NCBI RefSeq assembly: GCF_009728485.1
Contig: NZ_VVIQ01000011.1
Location: forward strand, 1-64,000
Source of the DNA: Prevotella vespertina
GTDB lineage: Bacteria > Bacteroidota > Bacteroidia > Bacteroidales > Bacteroidaceae
Length of the DNA: 64,000 nucleotides
Direction: 5' to 3'
Below are positions 1 to 9,038 of the stretch, piece by piece. The translations under genes were made by a program, and so were the position numbers. The notes beneath the pieces were generated by a model that saw only the letters and a program-made list of their open reading frames with translations, was not told the DNA's origin and did no database searches. Numbering within the stretch: position 1 is the first letter of the stretch; every line of letters begins with the position of its first letter.

Positions 1-126
1 CCTAGTCCTTCTATAGTTTCCCTATCCTGTAGGCTGGTTCTTCCTTTTGACAACAAAGGTAATGAATCAACCTTGCTTCCTAAAGGGGATTATACCCTGT
101 TTAAGTTTCTTGCTGCAAACTTAGAG
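1..126. other. Left edge, no gene called
   Basis: No convincing reading frame is seen. On the minus strand there is a TACCTTTG box at 54-61, matching the Bacteroidota -7 element. It could start a transcript running leftwards out of the window, but no well-spaced TTG -33 element accompanies it. Confidence 0.3.
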
Positions 127-801
127 TCATTCTGTCTCTTGACAAATGTCATTCTGTATAACACCATCTTTAAGATGTATTGTTCTATCTGTTATATGTG
201 CGAGCCCTTCATCGTGTGTAACGATGACGAAGGTCTGACCGAACTTATCGCGGAGATCGAAGAAGAGTTGATGCAACTCTTGTTTGTTCTTTGTGTCCAA
301 ACTACCTGAAGGCTCATCGGCAAGGATGACAGCTGGATTGTTTACCAATGCTCGAGCCACTGCCACACGCTGCTTCTCACCACCTGATAGTTCGTTAGGC
401 TTATGACTTGCACGATCGCTTAACCCCATAAACGCTAATAACTCCTCTGCGCGCTGACGTGCTTCCTTCGTCTTTCTGCCTGCAATATAGGCAGGAATCA
501 TGATGTTCTCAAGGGCTGTGAACTCTGGTAAGAGTTGATGGAACTGGAAGACAAAACCGAGATGTTGGTTACGGAAGTCGCTCAACTTTCCTGTCGAAAG
601 ACTACCAACGTCAATGCCATCGACAATGACAGAACCACTATCAGGTTTATCCAGTGTTCCGATTATCTGCAATAAGGTAGTCTTACCAGCACCTGATGGT
701 CCGACAATGCTCACCACTTCTCCTTTATTAATATGCAAGTCGATACCCTTCAACACCTGAAGTGAACCGAAACTCTTGGTTATGTTCTTAATATCTATCA
801 T
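127..801 (-). CDS. lolD: LolD-type ABC transporter ATP-binding protein
   Basis: 224-residue ABC ATPase of the LolD/MacB class, which powers release of lipoproteins from the inner membrane or a MacB-like extrusion step. Walker A (GPSGAGKTT) is near residues 34-42, the signature LSGGEKQR near 138, Walker B with [11 protein letters not shown] near 158 and the switch histidine in IVTHDE near 195. The length fits the family and no membrane segment is present, so it must pair with a separate permease; none is in the window. It lies downstream of the antiporter on the same strand, separated by 66 bases that hold a 9-bp repeat array. The ATPase call is firm; the exact partner is inferred. Confidence 0.85.
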   Translation of the reverse strand: MIDIKNITKSFGSLQVLKGIDLHINKGEVVSIVGPSGAGKTTLLQIIGTLDKPDSGSVIVDGIDVGSLSTGKLSDFRNQHLGFVFQFHQLLPEFTALENIMIPAYIAGRKTKEARQRAEELLAFMGLSDRASHKPNELSGGEKQRVAVARALVNNPAVILADEPSGSLDTKNKQELHQLFFDLRDKFGQTFVIVTHDEGLAHITDRTIHLKDGVIQNDICQETE

Positions 802-813
802 ATTCTATTCTTT

Positions 814-863
814 TATTGGGGCTATTAGGCTTATTAGCCTTATTAGTCCAATTAGCCTAATAC
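814..863. repeat. 9-bp tandem array (TATTAGnCn)
   Basis: Five degenerate 9-bp units are seen at 814-858: TATTGGGGC, TATTAGGCT, TATTAGCCT, TATTAGTCC, AATTAGCCT. They fill the gap between the antiporter stop and lolD. A related array of the same period, in inverted sense, sits at 63128-63177 behind ddh. Confidence 0.75.
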
Positions 864-867
864 CCTC

Positions 868-2985
868 TTACACCTTATTATGAATCCATTCTCTCACAGC
901 CTCGTAAGCACTGCGTTCCTCCGTGTGTTGTGGTTGAGCGAACGTCATATCATCCATACGATTGCCATATTGATCAGGGAATATTATCATCAGTGTCTTA
1001 CCCTTGAAGTAGCGATTCACCTCTTCTGGTAATCGTTCCATCGCACTCTTATAAGAAATTGTACCCTTACGAGCTGTGACGATCACAAATAACTGATCAG
1101 CTTTCACACGTGTTGCCAAATCTGGAAGTTCTTTCCAATGATACATCTCTTCGTACTCGGCACGCACACTAGGGAATCTATTACGGATGAACTCCGTTAT
1201 GAGTTGCAAACTCTCGCGGCGACCATGGAATACGATACGGCACTCCAAATTACCCGCCATACGTGCCAATCGCTCTAACCAACGATAGAAACCAGGCTCA
1301 AATTCTGCACGAGAAGGTACTGCAACTTGTATTCTTCTTATTGTATTTAGGGGCTGGGTAATACGAGTAACGATAATTTGTCGGCTCAATCCATTATACA
1401 AACTACGTGTGAACTCACCCCAGAAGTTCTTATTTATATCCTTATGGAAGTGCAACCCCATAAGTATCTCCGATGCCTGAAACTCTTTAAAAGCATGTTT
1501 AATACCATTGGCAATATTCGCCGCTATGCGCACCTGCGTTGTCATGGGTACATCTGAAGAACTAGCTAACTGATGAATCTGTTCCAACAAACGCTGTCCC
1601 TCCGCTTGATTATGCCGCATATTAACATCATCATACACTACATTTAGGGCGACAAGTTCCTTCTTTAGTCGTGGATTACGCATCATTATAGCCATAGAGA
1701 CCAAACTCTCAGCGTATTCAGGATACTTCACAGGAATTAGAATCTTCTCGTCGTTAAGCGTCTTCACCATCTCTGGTTCCTCTTTCTCTTGTAAACGAAT
1801 GCGCTGAGCAGCCCACTCTGTAACCAATGTTGATATGATACAAGTGAAGAGTATCATAATCACAATACCATTCAACACCTCATCTCCAAAGAGGTAAACT
1901 CCGGGAGAAATCTCCAAGCGACGCCCCACCATCACCATGGCAATAGCACCTGCGGCGTGCGCACTCGTAAGACCGAACATCATGTGTCCCGACATCTTCG
2001 ACATCTTAAAGAGTCTTGCTGCAATATATGCCGCCACTGCCTTACCCAATGTTCCAAAGACAACAAGGCAAAAGACCACCCATAAGATGTTGGTTCCAGA
2101 GAAGAGTAAACGAACATTGATTAACATTCCCACACCAATTAGGAAGTAAGGAATGAACAGCGCATTACCCGTAAACTCAATGCGATTCATCAACGGAGAA
2201 ACCTTCGGAACATATCTATTTAATATCAAACCAGACAAGAATGCACCAAAGATGCCCTCTAAGCCAACAGCATCAGATAAAGAAGCCGAAAGGAATACAA
2301 CCGCTAAGATGAAGATAAACTGCATAACGGCATCAGAATAACGGCGCAAGAACCAACGTGCAAGACGGGGTATGAAGAAGATAAGTCCAGCACAATAAAC
2401 AACAAACTTCACAACGAAGAACAACCAGAATGCAACGCCCCCACCGCCATGAAAGCTATTGACGATTGATGCCATTACGATCAAAGCAATGAAGAGTGCC
2501 ATCATGGAAGAACCAACACTCAACGTCGAACTAGTGTGCCGTGTCAGTCCATATCTTCCTACAATAGGATAGGCTATCAGCGTGTTCGACGCCATAATAG
2601 CAGCAAGTAACAATGCGGCTAATGGCGTATAACTCAACAAGCTAACACCCATCAGATAAGTCATAATAAACGGACAAAGGAAGGTTAACAGTCCGAAGAT
2701 CATCACCCGATTACGATTCTTCTTCAGCCCCTCCATATCCATCTCAAGCCCCGCTAAGAACATGATATAATACAACCCAACACGCCCGAATAACTCGAAT
2801 GAAGCGTCACGCTCCAATATATTCAGTCCGTACTTACCAACGATAACTCCTGCCAACACCATACCAATGATATGAGGTATGCGCAATCGCCCCATGATGA
2901 TAGGTGAAATAAGTATCATCAAAAGCACTACAAAGAATATTAGTGTCGGGTCAGCTATAGGAAAATATTGTGATAAATGCAACAT
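868..2985 (-). CDS. Cation/proton antiporter, Kef/CPA2 type
   Basis: 705-residue membrane protein. The first ~400 residues hold about 12 hydrophobic segments typical of the CPA2 sodium or potassium/proton exchanger fold, including a conserved GLEMD stretch near residue 79 and the EGIFGAFLSGLILNR block near residue 243. From ~410 to the end the protein is soluble and has two copies of a loose universal-stress-like pattern (ILIPVKYPEYAESLVSMA; RRIQVAVPSRAEFEPG), as in other long Bacteroidota antiporters. It acts in the inner membrane in ion and pH homeostasis; the ion is not deducible. A TAACTTTG box at 3010-3017 lies just upstream of the ATG. Confidence 0.85.
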   Translation of the reverse strand: MLHLSQYFPIADPTLIFFVVLLMILISPIIMGRLRIPHIIGMVLAGVIVGKYGLNILERDASFELFGRVGLYYIMFLAGLEMDMEGLKKNRNRVMIFGLLTFLCPFIMTYLMGVSLLSYTPLAALLLAAIMASNTLIAYPIVGRYGLTRHTSSTLSVGSSMMALFIALIVMASIVNSFHGGGGVAFWLFFVVKFVVYCAGLIFFIPRLARWFLRRYSDAVMQFIFILAVVFLSASLSDAVGLEGIFGAFLSGLILNRYVPKVSPLMNRIEFTGNALFIPYFLIGVGMLINVRLLFSGTNILWVVFCLVVFGTLGKAVAAYIAARLFKMSKMSGHMMFGLTSAHAAGAIAMVMVGRRLEISPGVYLFGDEVLNGIVIMILFTCIISTLVTEWAAQRIRLQEKEEPEMVKTLNDEKILIPVKYPEYAESLVSMAIMMRNPRLKKELVALNVVYDDVNMRHNQAEGQRLLEQIHQLASSSDVPMTTQVRIAANIANGIKHAFKEFQASEILMGLHFHKDINKNFWGEFTRSLYNGLSRQIIVTRITQPLNTIRRIQVAVPSRAEFEPGFYRWLERLARMAGNLECRIVFHGRRESLQLITEFIRNRFPSVRAEYEEMYHWKELPDLATRVKADQLFVIVTARKGTISYKSAMERLPEEVNRYFKGKTLMIIFPDQYGNRMDDMTFAQPQHTEERSAYEAVREWIHNKV

Positions 2986-3009
2986 GAATGTCTATTAACT
3001 TGTTGCTTG

Positions 3010-3017
3010 CAAAGTTA
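3010..3017 (-). promoter_or_regulatory. -7 box for the antiporter gene
   Basis: TAACTTTG read on the minus strand, 25 bases before the start codon, matches TAnnTTTG. A TTG lies further upstream at 3032-3034 but the spacing (14) is shorter than usual, so the -33 element is uncertain. Confidence 0.55.
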
Positions 3018-3482
3018 CAGAAAAAGTTTGGCAACATTCCATCTTAGCATATATTCATAGATTATATAAGCCAAAAATTAAGTCTGTAGGTCGTGTTCAG
3101 CAGACTTACATACGCTCTCCACATTCTTTTCATGCACCTTGCACATTATTTATACGCTGAATCTGTATTTGCGGAATACCTATCTTTTCTTATTATCTAA
3201 GCGTGATAAAGTATTATCAGACTTAGATAACTAATTATCACGCTTAGATAATTAATTATCACACTTAGATAATACTATTACTTACGCTTCAAAACAATAC
3301 AGAACACCGAAGAAACAAAAAGAAAAGCAGCGGAAAAGAAATGCTAAACATATACATTTCGATTCCACTGCTTGTGCTTTACAATAGGTAAAGAGTGCTT
3401 CCAACTATTAAACAGGTATATTGTTTGAAGAGATGAACCCCATTTTACATCCTTTATATATATGCCAGAGCGTAAATTATCA
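3018..3482. other. Non-coding gap holding a repeat array
   Basis: About 460 bases with no supported gene between the antiporter start and the end of the broken YhcG gene. It is AT-rich and holds the 21-bp array at 3190-3280. The rest shows no clear structure. Confidence 0.6.
3190..3280. repeat. 21-bp tandem array
   Basis: Three direct units begin with TTATCA at 3214, 3235 and 3256, each continuing as CnCTTAGATAA, for a period of 21. A fourth, inverted copy (TTATCTAAGCGTGATAA) precedes them at ~3193-3209. Each unit is close to a palindrome. Confidence 0.75.
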
Positions 3483-4582
3483 CTACTTATTTTGCCCTTT
3501 AAATTGTAAGTAAAACTGCGCTTTCTGCGCTTCTATCTCTGCCTTCAGTTCCTCTTGTGTGGGTAGATAAAGCTTATACTTTGTTGCAAAAAGTTGTTTA
3601 CTATCGTGGAGTATGGAGTATCGTGCGATGTCTTCATCCGTGTCCGAACATAAAAGAATACCTATGGTCGGGTTATCGCCATCCGTCCGCTTGAGTTCAT
3701 CAAACATCCTGACATACATATCCATCTGCCCCACATCCTGGTGCGTAACCTTTGATGTCTTTAGATCCATTAATACGAAGCACTTTAAGAAGTAGTTATA
3801 AAAGACCAAGTCGATGTAATAATCCTCCTTCTCCGTATGGATATGTTGCTGGCGCCCAACGAATGCGTAGCCCTTTCCTAACTCCATGATGAACTTCTGG
3901 AGATTACTAATAATACAGCTCTCTAGGTCTGTTTCCGTAAAAGAAGTATTCGGTGTGAATCCTAAGAACTCTGCAACAACAGGGCTTTTAATGAATTCCA
4001 ACTTCTCAACAAGTGGACTGCTTTTTCCAGCATCTCCTCTCTTACCAGCTCCTTATGGTGAGATTGTAATAGGCGATAGTAGTATTGGCTACTCACGTTA
4101 CGCTGGAGTGTCCTAACGCTCCATCCCTCTGTAACTGCTTCCTGCTCATACCATGCCCTTGCCTCATCGTCTCGAACCTGCAACAATACGCTATAATGCG
4201 TCCAAGTGAGACGAATGGAAGATTTTCCAGTCACCGACTGGAGAATGTCATGCCGAGCCGATTTTCCAGTCGACAACTGGAATATGTCTGGGTAAAGTTG
4301 ATTAAAGAGTATGTAGTTATAAAGATTACTCTTAGAGAAACCCTTACCATATCTCTGTACAAGCAGACCGCTTAACTCTTGTATAACTCGCTTGCCATAA
4401 TCAGCACGGGAATACTTTAATAGCTCCTCATTCAGTCTCTTCCCTAACAGCCAGTTACGCTTCAGTAGGGCGATATTCACGGCATGATACGCCTCATGTT
4501 GCGCCTCATCGATGATTAAGCAACTCTCTTCAAACAAATGCTCTTTGCTTGGAAGTTCGGGTTCTTGTGTAGTATTATTCAT
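3483..4582 (-). pseudogene. YhcG-type PDDEXK nuclease, frameshifted
   Basis: Two adjacent frames make one DUF1016/YhcG protein. The 5' part (4582 down to ~4020) encodes the N-terminal domain with NYGKR/GKGFSKSNLYN-like features (here YGKGFSKSNLYNYILF). The 3' part (from ~4017 to 3483) encodes the PD-(D/E)XK nuclease domain, with IDLVFYN and FVLMDLKT holding the catalytic acids and lysine. After EMLEKA the correct continuation PLVEKLEFIKSP is one frame over, so one base was lost or gained near 4017-4028, beside a run of five As. It could be a true pseudogene or a sequencing error. Such proteins are often linked to restriction or other defence loci. Confidence 0.8.
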
Positions 4583-4817
4583 TGTTATAATTGTTTAGAT
4601 TGTTCAACTCAAGCCTTCTTACTTCTCTTCTTCTCAAGTGTTTTTAGTTATAGATGTACTCTATTAAATCCGAGGTCAAAGTTACAAAAGAAGTTGAATA
4701 TAGACAAATATAACCCACCAAAGGCTAAAAAGAAAGACAGATTGTAGCCTATATTACAATAAAAATAGTACTTTTGCAAGTACAAGTGATTAATTGAAAA
4801 CAAAAAAGACAAAACAT

Positions 4818-5831
4818 ATGAAAGTAGCAATAGTTGGTGCCAGTGGTGCCGTAGGACAAGAACTTCTACGCCTATTAGACGAAAGAAACTTCCCTTTGGA
4901 CGATCTTGTGTTATTCGGTTCAGTGCGTTCTGCAGGTCGAAAGTACACATTTAAGGGTAAAGAATATGAAGTAAAACAGCTCCAGCATAACGACGATTTC
5001 AAGGGTGTTGACATTGCTTTTACTAGTGCGGGAGCAGGAACGTCAGCCGAGTTTGCCGAAACCATCACTCGATATGGTGCTGTGATGATTGATAACTCTA
5101 GTCAATTCCGTCAGGAAGCAGATGTTCCTTTGGTTGTTCCAGAGATTAACGCAGAGGATGCCCTCGTTCGTCCTCGTGGCATTATAGCCAACCCAAACTG
5201 TACAACGATTATGATGGTTGTTGTCTTGAACCCTATCAACAAGCTCAGTCATATCAAGAAGGTACACGTCAGCAGTTACCAAAGCGCATCGGGTGCAGGT
5301 GCTGCAGCAATGGAAGAACTCATCCAACAATATAAGGAACTCGTTGAGACAGGCGAGGTAAAGACTATTAAGAAATTCCCACATCAACTTGCTTATAACG
5401 TTATTCCACAGATTGATAAGATGATGGAAAACGATTATACGAAGGAAGAAGTGAAGATGTTTAATGAGACACAGAAGATTATGCACTCCGACATACGTAC
5501 TTCTGCCACCTGTGTTCGCGTCTCTTCACTCCGTAGCCATTCAGAGGCTGTATGGTTCGAGACCGAACGCCCGCTATCTGTTGAAGAGATTCGTGAGGCA
5601 TTGAAGACGGCTCCTGGCGTAACACTCGTTGATGATCCGCAGCACTATGTGTACCCAATGCCACTCGAGAGTGCTGGTCACGATGATGTTTATGTGGGGC
5701 GTATTCGTAAGGATTTAGCTGACGATAATGGTAATACGTTATGGCTTACAGGTGATCAGATACGCAAGGGTGCGGCATTGAATGCAGTACAGATTGCAGA
5801 GTATCTGATTAAAGTGGGCGATGTGAAGTAA
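4818..5831 (+). CDS. asd: Aspartate-semialdehyde dehydrogenase
   Basis: Converts aspartyl phosphate to aspartate semialdehyde, the branch point to lysine/diaminopimelate, threonine and methionine. The N-terminal nucleotide fold begins [16 protein letters not shown]; the catalytic cysteine lies in NPNCTTIMM (about residue 128), and a histidine in RSHSEA near residue 240. I start at the ATG at 4818, which gives the family N-terminus (337 residues); a TTG at 4794 in frame would add eight lysine-rich residues. TACTTTTG at 4769-4776 is a good -7 box. It stands alone and ends at a strong terminator. Its product feeds the ddh gene near the right edge. Confidence 0.95.
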   Translation: MKVAIVGASGAVGQELLRLLDERNFPLDDLVLFGSVRSAGRKYTFKGKEYEVKQLQHNDDFKGVDIAFTSAGAGTSAEFAETITRYGAVMIDNSSQFRQEADVPLVVPEINAEDALVRPRGIIANPNCTTIMMVVVLNPINKLSHIKKVHVSSYQSASGAGAAAMEELIQQYKELVETGEVKTIKKFPHQLAYNVIPQIDKMMENDYTKEEVKMFNETQKIMHSDIRTSATCVRVSSLRSHSEAVWFETERPLSVEEIREALKTAPGVTLVDDPQHYVYPMPLESAGHDDVYVGRIRKDLADDNGNTLWLTGDQIRKGAALNAVQIAEYLIKVGDVK

Positions 5832-5844
5832 GGGTAGAGACTAT

Positions 5845-5894
5845 AAAAAAGCCTCACCCCCTTCTCCGAAAGGAGAGGGGGGTGAGGCTTTTTT
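5845..5894. terminator. Bidirectional terminator, GGGGTGAGGC family
   Basis: An A6 run, the arms GCCTCACCCC and GGGGTGAGGC, a GC-rich centre with its own CTCC/GGAG stem, then a T6 run. It serves asd and the convergent monooxygenase gene, whose TAA (5893-5895) overlaps its edge. It belongs to a repeat family also seen at 12944, 13312 and 61127. Confidence 0.85.
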
Positions 5895-6177
5895 AACGCT
5901 CAAACTGTTCTATACTCAAGCCTCCATCCGTCAACTTCTCTATCTCTGGAACAATGCGCGTGAAGTGATCTGAACGGGCATGACGAGCTAAACAAAGCTT
6001 ATTCTCCCATGTTTCACAAAACATGAAGACACCTGGTTGGGTTGTACTCTCAAACAAATCGTAACCCTTGTTGCCCTCATCTTTGCGAGAGAATTCCACT
6101 AACTCATCTGCAAGTGCCTTCACTTGAGCTGTTGTCACACCCTCTTTTACCTTGAAAAAAGCGTTTAATCTAATCAT
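5893..6177 (-). CDS. Antibiotic biosynthesis monooxygenase (ABM) family protein
   Basis: 94-residue ferredoxin-like protein of the ABM/quinol monooxygenase family. The pattern includes ARVKEGVTTAQVKAL-like spacing (FFKVKEGVTTAQVKAL here), GNKGYDLFESTTQPGVFMFCETWENK and ARSDHFTRIVPEIEKL, matching the beta-alpha-beta-beta family with the W-E and H positions. These small cytosolic proteins oxidise quinols or act as heme/quinone-linked oxygenases; the substrate here is unknown. It sits 28 bases downstream of the FMN-binding protein on the same strand, so the two may be cotranscribed. Confidence 0.8.
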   Translation of the reverse strand: MIRLNAFFKVKEGVTTAQVKALADELVEFSRKDEGNKGYDLFESTTQPGVFMFCETWENKLCLARHARSDHFTRIVPEIEKLTDGGLSIEQFER

Positions 6178-6205
6178 AATTTCTACCTATTTTGTCGAGA
6201 AACCC

Positions 6206-6616
6206 TTACTTATTCTTTTTATAATAAGCCACTGCAGCAGCTACATTAGCCTTTATTGCACGTGAAGAGAATGTAGCACCTGTAGCACCATCAACCTGCT
6301 CTGCCTTTGCAGCCTTTGTCACTTTCATTCCTTCAAACTTAGGGAGTAGGTTTTCCTTCACCGTGTTGAAGTATCGAGGTGACTCATGATTTGGCAATGG
6401 AACGACCTTTACTACCTTGTTATTCTTGATATAAACTTCCACAGGAGTAGCGCCCTTAAATCCTTTCACATTAGGAGTTAGGGTCGTGGTGTTCACTACG
6501 TATGTTCCATCTGCTTGTTTATACATCACCTTTCCCTGCTGGACTGCAGCAAAAGCAACGCTACCTGTAATTGCTAAAGCTATGAAGGTAGCTGAAAGAA
6601 ACTTCTTATTCAACAT
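6206..6616 (-). CDS. Exported FMN-binding domain protein
   Basis: 136 residues with a signal peptide (about residues 1-23, ending SVAFA) and a compact FMN_bind domain. The motif DGATGATFSS near residues 110-119 matches the D/SGATxT/S site where NqrC/RnfG-type proteins bind FMN covalently through threonine. The mature protein is therefore likely a periplasmic flavoprotein electron carrier or a substrate of a flavin transferase; no apbE is in the window. It lies upstream of the ABM oxygenase gene. The domain call is good, the partner unknown. Confidence 0.75.
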   Translation of the reverse strand: MLNKKFLSATFIALAITGSVAFAAVQQGKVMYKQADGTYVVNTTTLTPNVKGFKGATPVEVYIKNNKVVKVVPLPNHESPRYFNTVKENLLPKFEGMKVTKAAKAEQVDGATGATFSSRAIKANVAAAVAYYKKNK

Positions 6617-6812
6617 TATCTTTACCTTTATTTATTGTTATTAGTGTGTTTGCAAATATACGAAAAACTATGTTTCTAACAGACTGTTTTTACTTTTTTA
6701 ATTCATTCAACAGATTTATCTATCTTCAAATTAACCACAACTTATAGAACAGAAGGGGGCTAACAATAAGGGAAGAGATGATGTTTTATATAAAAAAATA
6801 ATCTATTTTTTC

Positions 6813-6843
6813 TTGCAGAAGGTGCCCTTTTTTATTATATTTG
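6813..6843 (+). promoter_or_regulatory. Promoter of the HU-like gene
   Basis: TTG at 6813-6815, a 20-base spacer and TATATTTG at 6836-6843, a good Bacteroidota promoter. It predicts a leader of about 145 bases before the ATG at 6996, long enough to carry structure or regulation. Confidence 0.65.
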
Positions 6844-6995
6844 CAGCTGACTTGGAAGGATGGTCGGGTCTTGTTGAGAGATTGAAGAAGCTCTCCTCCT
6901 TTGCAGGCCACCATTGGAAGCAACGTAGCTCAGCCTATTGATAGATTCCAATTGAAGTTGTTTAACCAATAGAGTAACTAGATAAATATAATATT

Positions 6996-7415
6996 ATGTC
7001 AATTCAAATCAGATTAGAACAGAGTAAGTTTAAAGATAAAAAGGGTGCTGGGCATTGGTATGCACGAACAGTTAGTGCTGGCGAAGTGTCCACTGAAGAG
7101 TTAGCTGATGCTATTCAGGAGAGCACATCTTTTACTCGTGGTGACGTTCGAGGGCTTGTTGTAGCCCTTATAGATGAGATCTCTTATCGTCTTCGTCAGG
7201 GTGAAACGGTTGTTCTTGATGGCTTAGGTCGTTTTCATCTCAGCGTAGAGAGTGAACCTGTAGAGAATCGAGAAGACTTCAATCTTAAGCGTAATATCAA
7301 GGGTATAAAGTGCAAGTTTGTTCCTTCTGGTGCTCGTGACGGTAGGAAGGGGAAGAAGATTCAAGACATGGCATCTGGTGCTCGTGTTGTGTGGGCTGAT
7401 GTTGATGATGAGTAA
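6996..7415 (+). CDS. HU/IHF-like DNA-binding protein
   Basis: 139-residue HU-family protein of the Bacteroidota type. The core runs from ~residue 25 (TEELADAIQESTSFTRGDVRGLV) through the LRQGETVVLDGLGRFHLSVES beta arm region, ending in a basic stretch (RDGRKGKKIQD). It is a probable nucleoid or regulatory DNA-binding protein. It stands alone, with its own promoter and a terminator at 7481-7515. A second, diverged HU gene lies at 13283-13741. Which DNA it binds is unknown. Confidence 0.85.
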   Translation: MSIQIRLEQSKFKDKKGAGHWYARTVSAGEVSTEELADAIQESTSFTRGDVRGLVVALIDEISYRLRQGETVVLDGLGRFHLSVESEPVENREDFNLKRNIKGIKCKFVPSGARDGRKGKKIQDMASGARVVWADVDDE

Positions 7416-7480
7416 TGAGGGCGATTACTAATAGGTCAAACCATGAGGTTTAAATGTTGACATGTATATATAGAATAAAA

Positions 7481-7515
7481 AAGAGCTAATCATTAATGAT
7501 GCTTAGCTCTTTTTT
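7481..7515. terminator. Terminator between HU gene and tRNA-Leu
   Basis: AAGAGCTAA at 7481-7489 pairs with TTAGCTCTT at 7503-7511, followed by a T run to 7515 and preceded by an A run, so it can work for both the HU gene and the convergent tRNA. Confidence 0.8.
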
Positions 7516-7516
7516 G

Positions 7517-7598
7517 TGCGCCTAACAGGACTCGAACCTGCACAACGTAAGTTACTAGATCCTAAGTCTAGCGCGTCTACCAATTCCGCCACAGGCGC
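7517..7598 (-). tRNA. tRNA-Leu (anticodon TAG)
   Basis: Read on the minus strand: acceptor GCGCCTG pairs with TAGGCGC before discriminator A; D arm with GGCGGAATTGGTAGACGC; anticodon stem CTAGA/TCTAG with loop CTTAGGA (anticodon TAG, reading CTN leucine codons); a type II variable arm; T arm GGTTCGAGTCC. 82 nt, CCA not encoded. An 83-bp repeat element begins 227 bases from it on the right. Confidence 0.95.
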
Positions 7599-7824
7599 AT
7601 AACGAGTGCAAAGATACATAATGTTTTGGATATAACCAAATGTTTATGAATTTCTTTTCTAATCGTTTTATAATAAAGAACTAATATGTATCCTTGCTTC
7701 ATTGTGACTGTTGTTTATGTTATATTATAGTTGTTTCGCAACTATAATGTCTGTGTATGAGAAGGTTATGTAGCTGCGAAGTCAATTCTAAATACGTTTT
7801 ACTTGGAGATGACGAAAAACGTTT

Positions 7825-7907
7825 TTCCTGTCATTTCTGTCATCTTTTTAGAATAAATAAGATGGTCATAATTAGATAATTAATGCAAATGTTAAATGTG
7901 ACAGCAA
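7825..7907 (+). repeat. 83-bp element, copy 1
   Basis: Begins TTCCTGTCATTTCTGTCA and ends AAATGTTAAATGTGACAGCAA minus its first base, exactly 83 bases. The same ends at the same distance occur at 43700-43782 (inverted) and 46065-46147, while the interior differs in each. Confidence 0.65.
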
Positions 7908-7967
7908 CCCCAATTAAAAATAACACTAGTGTTTGGCGGTTTTAAGATGGAGATTATTCTTTTATAA

Positions 7968-8012
7968 AACCAATCCTTCAAGCTCTCCTTTCGGGAGGTT
8001 GAAGGATTGGTT
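7968..8012 (-). terminator. Terminator of the S41 peptidase gene
   Basis: A 14-base arm AACCAATCCTTCAA pairs almost perfectly with its complement at 7999-8012 around an inner CTCC/GGGAG stem. Read on the minus strand it follows the peptidase stop at once and ends in a TTTTATAAAA tract. Confidence 0.75.
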
Positions 8013-8015
8013 CAA

Positions 8016-9038
8016 TTACTTTGCAATGAGTTTACGAGCAAACTCGATAATCGTATCCTTGCCTTTTATGAGATCCGATTCTGTGATGTCTACTTTGTAA
8101 TCAGGATCAATATCGAACTCTGTCATTTGCTTATCTCGATCATACATGGGGCATGCGGAGAAACGAACAGACCATCCATTGGGTAGTTCAGAAGAGAAGG
8201 GTAGCCCCGCTCCACCACCTGTTTTATCACCAACGATGTGGACGTTTGGGCAACACTTCATATACTTCACGAACTCATTGGCAGCAGAGAATACACTACG
8301 ATTAGTCAATACAACGACTGGTTTCTGCCATCGAATACCCTTTCCGGGAGTGAGGTATTCGGGTTGAAGTGATGAGAAGTCGTTATGACCGGGACCTGTT
8401 TTATGCTGGATATAACCAACAAGCTCCTCCTTATTCGTGAACCTTGCTGCCAGTTCTTCAGCATTACTTAACTGTCCACCTCCATTGTTCCTTACATCGA
8501 TAATAAGCCCGTTGCAAGGTTGAAGATGCAGTAGAATGTCATCTAAATTACCAGCCCCAATAGGATTTTGGAAACTCTCGCAACGTATATAACCAATGTT
8601 ATCATCAAAGACAGTATAGTCTAATCCACTTGCAATGAGATAATCACTCTTCAGATATTTACGCTCAAGTGAATCAGAATAATTCTTTGGATAGTTGTCT
8701 CTCCACGCCCAATAACGTCCGATATTAAAAGAGGTATAAAGATTGACATGCCCATCTTTGAGTTCTGAAAGCATATTCGTTAAAACTTCAAACTGCTGTT
8801 TCTCATTCATGGATGCGTCGAACTGTTTGGCATAACGTTGATGAACTTCTTGCCAATCTATTCCCTTTTGTGAGAAAAAACAATAATGTTCATCCATGAT
8901 CTTCCATAATGCTTCAAAGTTTCCACGTGGGTTGTTGGCATACTCTTCATTATCAATGCAGCTCGTAACAGAGCATAACAAGAGGAGCAGAAGGAGGCTC
9001 GTTGTGATATAACTGATGGTAGATTGGATTCTTCTCAT
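8016..9038 (-). CDS. S41 family peptidase lipoprotein
   Basis: 340-residue lipoprotein with lipobox VTSC (cysteine 27). It belongs to the S41 C-terminal processing peptidase family and lacks an obvious PDZ domain. GHVNL near residue 97 is the conserved entry motif; the nucleophile is probably the serine in NRSVFSAANEF (near 247-251), and GDKTGGG (near 270) supplies the lysine. It is likely anchored in the outer membrane or periplasm. Its ATG overlaps the stop of the upstream DUF3316 gene (ATGA), so both are translated from one message. Target unknown. Confidence 0.85.
   Translation of the reverse strand: MRRIQSTISYITTSLLLLLLLCSVTSCIDNEEYANNPRGNFEALWKIMDEHYCFFSQKGIDWQEVHQRYAKQFDASMNEKQQFEVLTNMLSELKDGHVNLYTSFNIGRYWAWRDNYPKNYSDSLERKYLKSDYLIASGLDYTVFDDNIGYIRCESFQNPIGAGNLDDILLHLQPCNGLIIDVRNNGGGQLSNAEELAARFTNKEELVGYIQHKTGPGHNDFSSLQPEYLTPGKGIRWQKPVVVLTNRSVFSAANEFVKYMKCCPNVHIVGDKTGGGAGLPFSSELPNGWSVRFSACPMYDRDKQMTEFDIDPDYKVDITESDLIKGKDTIIEFARKLIAK

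Larger units (their letters stand above)
7599..8015. other. Non-coding gap with hairpin and 83-bp element
   Basis: No gene is supported. It holds a 9-bp-stem hairpin (TTATAGTTG/CAACTATAA, 7725-7747), the 83-bp repeat element at 7825-7907 and the terminator at 7968-8012. Confidence 0.65.

Noticed and set aside
3190-3280. Possible CRISPR array
   Set aside because: Units are contiguous without spacers and degenerate; no cas genes are present. The same holds for all the 22-bp arrays.
5043-5486. 147-codon antisense frame in asd
   Set aside because: Opposes a well-conserved enzyme and shows no family features.
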